Shown here one piece after another: positions 1-9,969 of a stretch of DNA of 64,000 bases. The first letter of the stretch is position 1. The number at the start of each line of letters is the position of its first letter. Source of the DNA: Diphasiastrum complanatum (taxonomy: Eukaryota; Streptophyta; Lycopodiopsida; Lycopodiales; Lycopodiaceae); the NCBI GenBank assembly GCA_029204225.1, contig CM055111.1, positions 16,849,019 through 16,913,018 of the forward strand, in the 5' to 3' direction. The notes under the pieces are model-generated. The model made no database searches and was not told where the DNA came from. It was given only the letters and a program-made list of their open reading frames with translations. Position numbers and translations under genes: made by a program.

Positions 1-1607
1 TGTTGCTGGGTCATTCTGCTATACTGATGGGTTTAAAGAATATCTTAGCTTTTTAGTATGGCTGTTTTGTGTTGTTATATTGTCCAGAATGTAGTTCTTG
101 TGAGGTTTTTTCCATATCCTTTGATTAAGTGTGTGTGTGAAGAGCTCTGCTGAATTGTTGAACTTCAACTCCATTCTGCCCTGCTGTTAGAATGCCTTTC
201 CATGTCCACCCCACCTCACCCGGGCTCTCAACAGCATGGGTTGCTCAATTTTATGTTAAAAACGATTGATTTTTGTTGTTGTGCAACTTTCTAAAGATTG
301 GATGGATTTATTGGTGGACGAACTTTAATTTGAGCCGTAGTGAAAAGATCTAAAAAGAAACAGACAAGAATATCACTTATGATAGAAGATGCAAACGCAA
401 AATCTAGAAACAACATAGGTCTGTTGACAAACAACACAGGTCCTCTTTCAATCTATGCTCAAGCATAGGATGACATTACAAAAATTCTAAAATTAAAAAA
501 AAAAACCTCTGTAAAGATACTTTTATTTTTTTTTTCTAATTTTGACTTCCAGCTGGCCCAATGAAAAGCTCAAATTTGAAATCTACGTATGCAAATGTAA
601 AAACATTCAATGTCACCTCCACATCACATGCTTTGTTGCTAGCTTCGCCTCCTCCTTTGCCTCGGTGGTCAGGAATGGGTTCCATCACAGAAGATATGGA
701 GTCAAAAAGGTAATCCCCAAACCTCAACCTGATAGATGTAAAATATTTCGTGAAAGTGTTTGTAGTAGATCCAGAGATCCTATAACATGCACAAAAAACA
801 CATTGTCAAATCGAGTTTAAAAATAATAATAATTATCAATGCGAAGGACTTCAAAATTTCTCAAATGATTATTTTACTCCCAGCCGTAATTTGAAATTTG
901 GTTTGATGAGTTTGCAGGCATAGCATTTTGTATACTATCCTTTGGAAGCTAAAAAATGTGCAAGGCACTATTATAGTCTCTTATTTGGGGTAATTTGAGG
1001 TCCCCATGTTTGGATGAGATAGAATTAGAAGAAGAGGAGATTGAATATGAGGGCAGCTCACATCATCAAAGAGACACAATCGGAAATTTACAATTATACC
1101 TAGACCTAGATTCAGATGAGTGTCAAGATTTTTGTGATAATGAGAATGACGTAAATGATGAGAATGATTTATGATTATTAATTCTTAAATTCACTTGCAC
1201 TCATTTTTTATATATTCATCGCAATACTTTTTATGTATACTTTTATAGATAGAGTTGAATGTGATAATTATAATACCCCAACCTTGCAGTTATGTCCTAT
1301 TTCAAAATGTCACCACATATTCCCTCCCTGCTGCGTGTAGGTTTTTCCATGCAAGTTGGAAAGATTAGAACCTTGACGGCAAAAAAGTAAGGGCTACACA
1401 CCTCCTAGGATTGGGAATTTTAATTATCTACATTTCACCTTTGCATATTAACTAACTGCTAATCCATGCAATAAAATATGACATTGCTTTAAACAAAATG
1501 AAAATGATGAATTACATTTAAATTCTTGCTATGTAGATTCTCTCTAACATACAAATCAAACATACAATTACCATCAAACACTATCTAGTCATCTACTACT
1601 CTAAATC
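1..1607. other. Unrecognised AT-rich sequence
   Basis: No gene, transposon domain or RNA gene could be recognised here. The short open frames near 540-820 overlap each other on opposite strands and show no domain. One acidic open frame is listed separately. The stretch ends where the microsatellite field begins. Confidence 0.4.
977..1174 (+). CDS. Short acidic open frame, possible terminal exon
   Basis: This frame is open for 65 codons after an in-frame stop and ends at TGA (1172-1174). It is very acidic: there is a Glu cluster (ELEEEEIEYE) in the middle and the end is rich in Asp, Glu and Asn (NENDVNDENDL). Acidic C-terminal tails occur in many plant nuclear and transposase proteins, so it could be the last exon of a decayed gene. 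There is no methionine start, upstream exon or domain to identify it, and it may be chance. Confidence 0.2.
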   Translation, partial: SLIWGNLRSPCLDEIELEEEEIEYEGSSHHQRDTIGNLQLYLDLDSDECQDFCDNENDVNDENDL

Positions 1608-1849
1608 TTGATCAAAATACACTTACACACACATACACATACACACACACACTCTCTCTCTCTCTCTCATTATAAATTTAATATAAATTTTCTATCAAAC
1701 ACTATATATTTATCTATCACTCTTAAATACCCTAAACTAATGCATAATACAAAACACACACACACTCTCTCTCTCTCTCTCTCTCTCATCTTAAATTCAA
1801 AATACAAAACATAACACATACACACTTGCTCCCTCCCACCCCCCATAAT

Positions 1850-1894
<45 letters not shown>

Positions 1895-1987
1895 TTATAA
1901 ATCTAATATAAATTCTCTATCAAACACCATTTATTTATTTATCACTCTTAAATACCCTAAACTAATGCATAATGCAAAACACACACA

Positions 1988-2080
<93 letters not shown>

Positions 2081-2345
2081 AAAATGCAAGACACAACTAA
2101 TACACACCCTCTCTCTCTCTCTCTCTCTCTCAAATCTTAAATCAATGTAAAATTCTAAACATGTTCACAAAAATAAACACACACACACACACTCTCTCTC
2201 TCTCTTCCCTCTCTTTCATCTATTATTCTTAGTCCTAAATATAAATATAAATTTATCAATCTACTACTACCATAGACTATGTATTTATCTATAATCTTAA
2301 ATTCTAAATCAATGCAAAATATTAAACACACACACATCTTCTCTT

Positions 2346-2415
<70 letters not shown>

Positions 2416-2530
2416 TATAAATTTAACAATCTATTACTACCCAACACTATCTATATATTTTTGTCTATTAACCTAAATTATAGATCAATGCAAAATTCAA
2501 AACACATACACATCCTCTCAAACACACACG
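1608..2530. repeat. Microsatellite field with a repeated frame
   Basis: The stretch holds at least seven blocks of (CA)n followed by (CT)n, and two include long (TA)n runs (about 2025-2076 and 2409-2415). The blocks are embedded in a recurring AT-rich frame. A segment at about 1690-1790 is repeated almost exactly at 1918-1995, offset 228 bp, and looser copies of the motif aatgcaaaa..aaacacac lie near 2083, 2144, 2312 and 2486. The microsatellites are therefore part of a degenerate tandem array of a larger unit. Open frames here translate only to His/Thr, Ser/Leu or Arg/Glu repeats and are not genes. Confidence 0.85.
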
Positions 2531-2611
2531 TACAGTATCTTAAATAATTTTAACAATATATTATAAACACTATCATAAATCAATCTATTATAAACTATTA
2601 ATAATTATATA

Positions 2612-2857
2612 TGCAACATCAAGCATTCACCATAAGCAATCACCACAAGAAGGTGGAAGAAGAACACGCACTGTCACTCTATCAGCCTTCATCATACAGA
2701 AGGTAAAATGTACAAATAAACCCTAAACCCTGATAGAGAGAGAAAATCTATGAGTAGACTAATAGACTAGCCTACGGCTATTGACAGCTGGTCACAACTG
2801 TCAACATTAATGTGCATCGTAAATAGTAACAATGAAATTTATCATTGATTTCTAACA
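2612..2857 (-). repeat. Candidate 3' LTR of Copia relic G
   Basis: On the minus strand the pol relic is followed by a purine run (GAGGGAGAG) and then TGTTAGAAATC, the usual arrangement of polypurine tract and LTR start. A possible LTR end, ...GATGTTGCA, falls at 2612, giving about 246 bp with TG..CA ends. The second LTR of this relic is not in the window, so the outer boundary is a guess. Confidence 0.4.
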
Positions 2858-3719
2858 CTCTCCCTCAATGATAAAATTACATGTTTCTATCCCTAATAGA
2901 GTACGAAACCTCTCAAATTTACATCTACCTAATGACTTAGTAAATATATCTACCATTTGATCTTCAGATTTACAAAAAACAAGATCAACGGCTCCATAAA
3001 AAAATTTCTCTCGAACAAAATGGTAGTGTATTTTGATGTGCTTGGTTCGAACATACAAAACTAGATTTTTGGCAACGTGAATGCAACTTTGATTATCGCA
3101 AGATATAGTAGTCGCATCCACCTGTGGTTGACCTAGATCCACAAGCAATCTTCGTAACCATACCGCTTCTTGTGTAGCATTGCTGAGTTCTCGATATTCA
3201 GCTTTCGTCAATGATAAGACTACTGTAGGTTGCTTTTTTGCTGCTCCATGAAATTGTAGTTGTACCATAACTGAATGTATGTCCACTGGTAGATCTTTTG
3301 TCATCAATATTACTTGCCCAATCGGCACCTGTATAACCCACCAACATTGGCGCTTCAGGCTAATCATACTTCAAACCAAAATTCAATGTTCCTCGAATGT
3401 ATCTGAGAATACGTATAGCAGACTTCCAGTGTGCTTGACTAGGATCTTGCATATATTACCTAACAACACCAACAACATAAGAAATATCAGGTCGTGTGTG
3501 TGTCAAATAAATCAAACTACCCACCAGCTGTCTATACAAATAAGCAGCCATATTCATCATATGCAGTAAGCTTCATGCTGACATCCATAGGTGTACTCAA
3601 AGGCTTACAATCTTGCATATTGAACTTATAAAGCAAATCTTGTGCATATTTGCTTTGTGTAAGAAAGACCATGTTTTCCTTTTGCCATACTTCAATGCCA
3701 AGACAATAGTGCATCAATT
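2852..3719 (-). pseudogene. Copia relic G, pol C-terminal part (end of RT and RNase H)
   Basis: Reading on the minus strand from 3719, the sequence encodes the end of a Copia reverse transcriptase (HYCLGIEV, then PLSTPMDVS) followed after frame breaks by RNase H (SLTKAEYREL, ISCDNQSC, RTKHIKIHYHFVREK, DIFTKSLG). The RNase H Glu is kept within KAEY and the Asp within CDNQS. The relic is broken by frameshifts near 3370-3530. It is the direct continuation of the relic at 9970-11392: Copia A inserted between FDMSDL and LMHYCLG and duplicated ctaga. It is non-functional. Confidence 0.85.
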
Positions 3720-3724
3720 CTAGA

Positions 3725-4461
3725 TGTTGAATTTCACACGTGTGGACTGTCCACTACATGTACTTGTGATCTCCTAAGGTGTGTAGATGCACCAAGATCA
3801 AGACTAGATTGAGATTCAAGATCAATCTTGAATCCTATGGCAAAAACACACTACTACATGCATTCAATCACTTCCAACTCTCACTCACACGTGTGGGAAG
3901 TATTCAAAAAATAATCTAAGTAAAAACAAGCTGCTCTCCTCGGGTAGAGAGAGAAAATACATCAAGAGCTCTCGGGTAGAGAGAGAAAGCTAGAAATCCA
4001 ATAACTCACAAAATCCATGAAATCACCAAATCAATTGATTTCAAAATGAGGAGTACAATGATACTAGTAGGTCCACGAGCTACCACTATGCTTAACTATG
4101 ATTGGACCACATTTTGTCACCTCTTGATCCTATTGGATCATTGATCTATGCACCTCTTAATTCTATTGGACTATATTCAAGCACACCTCAATTTCCTATT
4201 GGACCTCACAAGGTTCCACCTCTATATCCTATTGGACCTCTTGGAATTCATCAAACAAAAACTTTACACTTGTCTACACTCTAATTAGCAAGTGTTTAGC
4301 CTCTTACTCTATTTTGGCTCAATAGTGGCATTACAAGTGGAAATGCATAATTTGCCATCTATGCCAAATTTATTCCTATCAACATCCTACACCTAGATGC
4401 TTGATGTAAAAAACATAAGACCCCTATATCTAACATAGATAATCTTTTTCAATTCTTCACA
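3725..4461 (-). repeat. Copia A 3' LTR
   Basis: This 737-bp LTR has TG..CA ends on the + strand (tgttgaattt to attcttcaca) and matches 9228-9964 at all but about two positions. It contains two CACACGTGTG palindromes (3735-3744 and 3896-3905) and a regular array of five CCAAT boxes. On the minus strand the purine tract AGGAGGAG directly precedes its start at 4461. Confidence 0.96.
4101..4235 (-). promoter_or_regulatory. Five CCAAT boxes at about 33-bp spacing in the Copia A LTR
   Basis: On the element strand, CCAAT occurs at 4231, 4198, 4165, 4132 and 4101 (+ strand ATTGG starts), giving spacings of 33, 33, 33 and 31 bp. The surrounding unit (CCTATTGGACCTC on +) is itself a degenerate 33-bp tandem repeat. 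The same array is present in the other LTR at 9604-9738. CCAAT is the core bound by NF-Y factors in eukaryotic promoters; its use here as a U3 enhancer is an inference. A + strand open frame across it shows an 11-residue ..PIG.. repeat, which simply reflects the DNA repeat. Confidence 0.55.
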
Positions 4462-4479
4462 CTCCTCCTAAAAAATTAT

Positions 4480-5250
4480 CTATGAAGGTTTGAGCATTGA
4501 TCTTGATATAACTCCAAGATTAGATCTATGCTTGATGAAAGCACTTTTGCTCAAAGGCTTGGTGAGTAGATCGGCAATACAAGAGGACGAGTTGACATGC
4601 TCCAAATAGATTTCTCCTCCAATAAGCTTTTCTCTCACAAAATGGTGTGCCACTTCTATGTGCTTGCTTCTTGCATGAAATATGGGATTATTGGCAAGAG
4701 CTTGGGCCGAGATGTTATCACACTTGATCATTGGTAGATCATCCTCCTTGATGCACTTTAGTTCCATTAATAACCTCTTGATCCAAAGCACTTCTTTGGT
4801 AGTTGTAGTGAGTGCCTTGTACTCGGTCTCACATGAAGAGAGAGATATAGTATCTTGCTTTTTGGAAAGCCAAGATATTAGATTGCCTCCAAGAAAGATA
4901 GTGTATGCACTAATAGACTTTCGATCCATTTTGTCACTTGCAAAGTCCGAATCCGAGTAGCCAATAATGGATAGATCTTCACTTTTATAGAGTAGACCAT
5001 AATCACAAGATGAAGATACATATCTTAAAATCCTCTTGGCCATCTTCCAATGATGGATCTTAGGTTCTTGCATAAATTGACTCAATTTGTGCACACAAAA
5101 ACTAAGATCGGGCCTAGTAATGGTAAGCCAAATCAAGGAGCCTACAAGACTCCTAAAAAGTGTGATGTCCTCAAAGGATATTTCATCACCTTTATTAGGA
5201 TCTTTTACAATTTGCTCCATTGGAGTATCTATGCTCTTAGAATTTTCCAT
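4480..5250 (-). pseudogene. Copia A pol C-terminal part: RNase H, shifted out of frame
   Basis: The 256 codons cover the end of the RT connection (STPMEQ-like IDTPMEQ), the segment VGSLIWLTITRPDLSF typical of Copia, and RNase H. Visible RNase H motifs are YSDSDFASDK (Asp), SSCETEYKAL (Glu), KCDNISAQ (Asp) and ARSKHIEVAHHFVREK near the end. It is the continuation of the 5237-8524 frame, displaced by one base. The shift lies in a run of seven A on the element strand (about 5258-5264), where the sister element B shows no extra base. Translation would need a frameshift, so RNase H is probably not made. Alternatively the run is a sequencing or assembly error. Confidence 0.9.
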
Positions 5251-8200
5251 ATGGAATTTTTTTCAACATAGAGTGAGCATATCTAGATTGGCATATAAAG
5301 ACATGATTTTCATAAAAATCAATTTCTAGGCCTAGTATGTAATGTATCTCTCCTAGATCTTGCATTTTAAACTCACATCCAAGTGCTAGCTTGGTTTCAT
5401 CAACTAGCTTGATACAACTTCCACAAAGAATAATGTCATCAACATAAATTAGAAGAATGACAATATTGCTATCAACAAACTTTAGATACATGGAAGGATC
5501 ATAGTCACTAAGAGTAAATCCTAGTGACATAAGGAAAGAGTTAAGTCTTGAATACCATGATCTTGGTGCTTGCTTGAGTCCATAAAGACTTTTGAAGAGC
5601 AAGCACACTTTGGACTCATCCTTGATGAATCCTTGAGGTTGTTCCATATAGATCTCCTCCTCAAGATAACCATTTAGAAAAGCATTGGATACATCTAATT
5701 GGAACACCTTCCACTTGAAAAAACAAGCAAGAGAAATAAGAATTCTTATTGTCACCATCTTTGCAACGGGTGCAAAGGTTTCCTCATAATCAAGACCATG
5801 GATTTGAGCAAATCCTTTGGCACATAATCTTGCTTTATGCTTGTTGACGGTGCCATCATGATTGAACTTGATCCAAAATACCCACTTGCAACCAATCACA
5901 TGCTTGTTGGAAGGAGGATCCACAAGTTCCCAAGTATTGTTGGTGATCAATGCATCATACTCTTGCTTCATGGCATCATACCACTCCTTGGTATTAAGTG
6001 CCTCTTGTACATTCTTTGGCTCTTCATGAGAGACATAAAAAACATAATTAGTGGAATCAAGATCCACTTGTTTGCCTTTTTCAACATATGAGAGCCTCTT
6101 AGGCTCGGATCTATCTCTCATGGATCTTCTTGGTGAAAAAATCCGAGGAGAGTCTTCTTCAAATCTCGACCCCATCACATCATGATTGTCTTCAAAATCA
6201 ATAATTGATGATGCATCCATAGATTTCTTGATCTCGGCCTCTTCAAATGATGAGTGTTGATCTTCATGAAAGACAACATCTCTACTTTCAATAACTTGAG
6301 AAGTAGAGAGTATAAAGACTCTATAGGCCTTCTTGGTGGATGAGTATCCAACCATGATCCCTTTGCATGCACTAGGATCTTCCTTCTTCCTTGTTTCCAA
6401 GGGCATATGGACAAAGCATAAGCATCCAAAAATTCTAAGGTGATCAACCTTAGGCTTCTTCAAAAATAAGATTTCATATGGTGACTTTCCTCCAAGAGCT
6501 ATATGTGGGAGCCTATTGCAAAGATAATTTGCACAATTAATGGCTTCTCCCCAAAAATCTTTGGGCAAAGATGCCTCAATTCTCATAGATTTTGCACATT
6601 CACATAGAGATCTATTCTTTCTCTCGGCCACTCCATTTTGAGATGGAGAGTAGGCACAAGAAAACTCTCTTTTAATGCCTTCAAGCTCACAAAAGTCTTG
6701 AAATTTATTGGAGATATATTCACCACCTCCATCACTTCTAAGAGCTTTAATCTTGAATGAGAATTGCTTCTCTACATAAGCTTTGAAAATAAGGAAATGA
6801 TCAAACACCATAGATTTTGAAGCAAGAAGATATATCCAAGTGAATCTTGTGTAATCATCAATGAAAGTAACAAAACAAGTGGCTCCTCCCTTGCTTGTAG
6901 TTGATGAGAAATGCACATCCGAGTGGATTAACTCCAAAGGATGCTTGCTTTTGATAGAAGATCTTGTAAATGGCTTTTTGTGAGATTTAGCAATAGCACA
7001 AGCCTCACAAGGCTTGATCTTCTTGGAGAATGACTTTGGCAAGCCAATAGCTTTGGATTCTTTGATCATAGAGAGCATGGATTTGTAGTTGGGATGTCCC
7101 AACCTCCTATGCCATAATTCCTCCATAGAGAGCTTGTTCACAAGAGCAACATTACAAGCATTCACATACTCATTTGGATCTAGTTTATAGATGCCACCAA
7201 ATCTAGATCCTAATGCAAGTATCTCATCATTCTTCTTGATAGTGCAAGTATCAACATTGAATTTTACATCAAGGCCATTATCAAGCAATTGGCCAACACT
7301 AATAAGATTCTTGGTAAGCTTAGGTACATAAAGAACTCTAGAGAGAGAAAGAACTTTAGAGGATGCAAGCTTCAAGGGAATGTTCCCTATGCCTTCAATA
7401 GGACATTCAAAATCATTTTCAGTGTATATTGATTTCTTCACTCCATCATAAGGTGCAATAGAAGAGAAAGAGTCCTTGGAGCTACACATATGTGAAGAGG
7501 CTCCACTATCAATATACCATAGGCCGTCCTTCTTGAAAGGAGTAGATGAGAAACTAGAGACCATAAGAGATCCCTCTCCATCACTTGCAATAGTGTCTTC
7601 CTTCTCATTGGTAATATTGGCTTGCTTGAGTTGATTCTTCTTTTTGAAGCAATTGGTGGCATAATGACCTTTCTTGCCACAATAAAAGCACTTGATCTTC
7701 TTCTTCTTCTTGAGCTTGGATGATGAAGCATTAGAGGAATCATCTTCCTCCTCATCTTTATCTTTGGATTTGACTTTGTCCTTGCTTGAGGATTGTTGAT
7801 GTTGGTTCTTGCTCCTCTCTTTGTGCTTATCCTTGGCAAAAAGAGCTTTGCCATCATTATGAGTGAGAGAAAGCTTGTCCATCCTCAAGAGCTTATACTC
7901 TTGTCTTGATTCTTCTGAAATTAGCACACTTTGGAGAGCCTCCAAACTTGGTAGCTCCTCCTTAATGGCATAGGATTGGACAAGATTATCAAATTCACTT
8001 CTCAAGCCATTGAGAATGACTTGAACTAGCTCATTTTGATTGATGGAATCACCAATACAAGCAAGCTCTCTATGAATATCTTTTACTCTCAAAACATAAC
8101 TAGATGCACTCTCATCACTCTTTTGGCTACTTTGAAAGATTTGATTCCTAAGAGTGAGAAGCCTAGAGGTATTCTTAGCCTCATAGATAGTCTTGAGACA

Positions 8201-8524
8201 ATCCCAAGCTTCTTTGGCTGCTGTACAAGTACCTATCTCCCTCAATATCTCATTAGAGACATTCATCTTAATGTAGTGGAGAGCCATCCTAGCTCTCTTT
8301 TTGTATTTTTGAACCTCTTGAAGAACTTGTGGTTCTTCTTCAAGGCCAAGAACTATGTCCATCACGTCTTGAAGGATCAAGATGGACTCCATCCTCATTT
8401 TCCAAATTGAATAATTTGAAGTGGTCAATCTTTCACTTGGTTCCAACAAGGATGAACCCATTGAAGACATTTGAAGTGAAGAAAACTCAGATGATGAACA
8501 ATAAATGTTGTTACACACTTTCAA
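5237..8524 (-). CDS. Copia A gag-pol (gag, protease, integrase, reverse transcriptase)
   Basis: The frame has 1095 codons. Homology with the B polyprotein suggests the true start is Met19 or Met22 rather than Met1. Gag is followed by a CCHC zinc knuckle (C279, C282, H287, C292) that binds element RNA. The aspartic protease shows DSGASSH at Asp339. The integrase has an HHCC zinc site (H472, H477, C506, C509) and a D,D-35-E triad (D536, D598, E634). The RT carries SLYGLKQAPRSWY and YVDD at residues 1027-1030. The proteins act in cytoplasmic virus-like particles and then integrate cDNA in the nucleus. The frame ends prematurely after SMLKK because of one extra base, which cuts off RNase H. All catalytic residues upstream are intact. 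Confidence 0.93.
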   Translation of the reverse strand: MKVCNNIYCSSSEFSSLQMSSMGSSLLEPSERLTTSNYSIWKMRMESILILQDVMDIVLGLEEEPQVLQEVQKYKKRARMALHYIKMNVSNEILREIGTCTAAKEAWDCLKTIYEAKNTSRLLTLRNQIFQSSQKSDESASSYVLRVKDIHRELACIGDSINQNELVQVILNGLRSEFDNLVQSYAIKEELPSLEALQSVLISEESRQEYKLLRMDKLSLTHNDGKALFAKDKHKERSKNQHQQSSSKDKVKSKDKDEEEDDSSNASSSKLKKKKKIKCFYCGKKGHYATNCFKKKNQLKQANITNEKEDTIASDGEGSLMVSSFSSTPFKKDGLWYIDSGASSHMCSSKDSFSSIAPYDGVKKSIYTENDFECPIEGIGNIPLKLASSKVLSLSRVLYVPKLTKNLISVGQLLDNGLDVKFNVDTCTIKKNDEILALGSRFGGIYKLDPNEYVNACNVALVNKLSMEELWHRRLGHPNYKSMLSMIKESKAIGLPKSFSKKIKPCEACAIAKSHKKPFTRSSIKSKHPLELIHSDVHFSSTTSKGGATCFVTFIDDYTRFTWIYLLASKSMVFDHFLIFKAYVEKQFSFKIKALRSDGGGEYISNKFQDFCELEGIKREFSCAYSPSQNGVAERKNRSLCECAKSMRIEASLPKDFWGEAINCANYLCNRLPHIALGGKSPYEILFLKKPKVDHLRIFGCLCFVHMPLETRKKEDPSACKGIMVGYSSTKKAYRVFILSTSQVIESRDVVFHEDQHSSFEEAEIKKSMDASSIIDFEDNHDVMGSRFEEDSPRIFSPRRSMRDRSEPKRLSYVEKGKQVDLDSTNYVFYVSHEEPKNVQEALNTKEWYDAMKQEYDALITNNTWELVDPPSNKHVIGCKWVFWIKFNHDGTVNKHKARLCAKGFAQIHGLDYEETFAPVAKMVTIRILISLACFFKWKVFQLDVSNAFLNGYLEEEIYMEQPQGFIKDESKVCLLFKSLYGLKQAPRSWYSRLNSFLMSLGFTLSDYDPSMYLKFVDSNIVILLIYVDDIILCGSCIKLVDETKLALGCEFKMQDLGEIHYILGLEIDFYENHVFICQSRYAHSMLKKIPYGKF

Positions 8525-9227
8525 TAGGATCCAATAATTGAGTACTATCTCCTCTTATGAAAGATCTTACAACAATTTGTGAATTGATTCTCACTAGCTA
8601 CACAAATCTCTCTAAAACAAGATCTATTTCACATCAAATGATGGAGTATAGGCAAAGTTAGGATCCAACACTCTTAGCACGTGTGAAATACACTAAGAAA
8701 CCAAATTTGACTCAAATACAATGATATTGCATGAAACAAAAAGGCTAAGATCTCAAAACAGTGCCTAGATCACATATAGATGAGATTGGCAAGCATACAA
8801 CTGTGATTTTGGATCAACCAAGCAATCTCTTGACCAAACCAAATGTGTCCACCCAGGTCTAGGTGCCCTACCTAACCCTCTTCAAAAGCTTATAACTTTT
8901 GATTGGCTCAACCAAATGGAATGAAACTGATTGCAACAGAAACTAGACAAAAATAGCTTCAAAACAAGCTATCAAGCAAGATAAATGGATCAAACATGAG
9001 AGAGAACTTCCAAACTGAAATTGGATGCTCCTCACACGTGTCTGAGCACCTGATTCCGTACAGTACCAGATCAGACCCAATCAATGTCCTTTTGATCTCT
9101 TTTGATCCAAGATTGAACAAGATAGCTAGGAAAATGGGCCTTGACAATTTCTAGCTCAAGATTGATGAAAATTTTTCACTTAGATGGATCAAAATGCATG
9201 GTAACCTTAGGTAGGCTCAATCCTAGA
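8525..9227 (-). other. Copia A 5' leader with non-canonical primer site
   Basis: This 703-bp untranslated leader lies between the 5' LTR and gag. The bases next to the LTR on the element strand read TCTAGGATTGAGCC, which does not match the iMet primer site TGGTATCAGAGC found in B, C and D. It resembles the complement of a tRNA T-arm, so priming from an internal tRNA fragment is possible but unproven. The first five bases equal the target duplication (ctaga on +). No gene is seen. Confidence 0.5.
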
Positions 9228-9964
9228 TGTTGAATTTCACACATGTGGACTGTCCACTACATGTACTTGTGATCTCCTAAGGTGTGTAGATGCACCAAGA
9301 TCAAGACTAGATTGAGATTCAAGATCAATCTTGAATCCTATGGCAAAAACACACTACTACATGCATTCAATCACTTCCAACTCTCACTCACACGTGTGGG
9401 AAGTATTCAAAAAATAATCTAAGTAAAAACAAGCTGCTCTCCTCGGGTAGAGAGAGAAAATACATCAAGAGCTCTCGGGTAGAGAGAGAAAGCTAGAAAT
9501 CCAATAACTCACAAAATCCATGAAATCACCAAATCAATTGATTTCAAAATGAGGAGTACAATGATACTAGTAGGTCCACGAGCTACCACTATGCTTAACT
9601 ATGATTGGACCACATTTTGTCACCTCTTGATCCTATTGGATCATTGATCTATGCACCTCTTAATTCTATTGGACTATATTCAAGCACACCTCAATTTCCT
9701 ATTGGACCTCACAAGGTTCCACCTCTATATCCTATTGGACCTCTTGGAATTCATCAAACAAAAACTTTACACTTGTCTACACTCTAATTAGCAAGTGTTT
9801 AGCCTCTTACTCTATTTTGGCTCAATAGTGGCATTACAAGTGGAAATGCATAATTTGCCATCTATGCCAAATTTATTTCTATCAACATCCTACACCTAGA
9901 TGCTTGATGTAAAAAACATAAGACCCCTATATCTAACATAGATAATCTTTTTCAATTCTTCACA
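9228..9964 (-). repeat. Copia A 5' LTR (promoter LTR)
   Basis: This is a 737-bp direct repeat of 3725-4461. The first palindrome is mutated here (CACACATGTG at about 9238), while the second CACACGTGTG and the five-box CCAAT array (9604-9738) are kept. Transcription of the element would start in this copy and run leftward. The target duplication ctaga follows at 9965-9969. Confidence 0.96.
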
Positions 9965-9969
9965 CTAGA

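Larger units (their letters stand above)
3725..9964 (-). mobile_element. Copia A: full-length LTR retrotransposon nested in relic G
   Basis: The element is 6240 bp, flanked by the 5-bp duplication ctaga (3720-3724 and 9965-9969), with two 737-bp LTRs in the same orientation. By eye the LTRs differ at two bases (g/a in the CACACGTGTG box and c/t near the other end), so the insertion is recent. The order on the minus strand is 5' LTR (9228-9964), leader, gag-pol (8524-4480), purine tract, 3' LTR (3725-4461). Domain order protease-integrase-RT-RNase H is diagnostic of Copia. One single-base frameshift in a homopolymer splits the coding region. The primer site next to the 5' LTR is not the common TGGTATCAGAGC. 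Confidence 0.97.

Noticed and set aside
1608-2476. Several 60-84-codon frames rich in His/Thr, Ser/Leu or Arg/Glu
   Set aside because: They are translations of CA, CT and TA microsatellites.
4102-4284. 60-codon + strand frame with a PIG repeat, duplicated exactly at 9605-9787
   Set aside because: It lies inside the Copia A LTRs and reflects the 33-bp CCAAT repeat; the duplication is the LTR pair, not a gene family.
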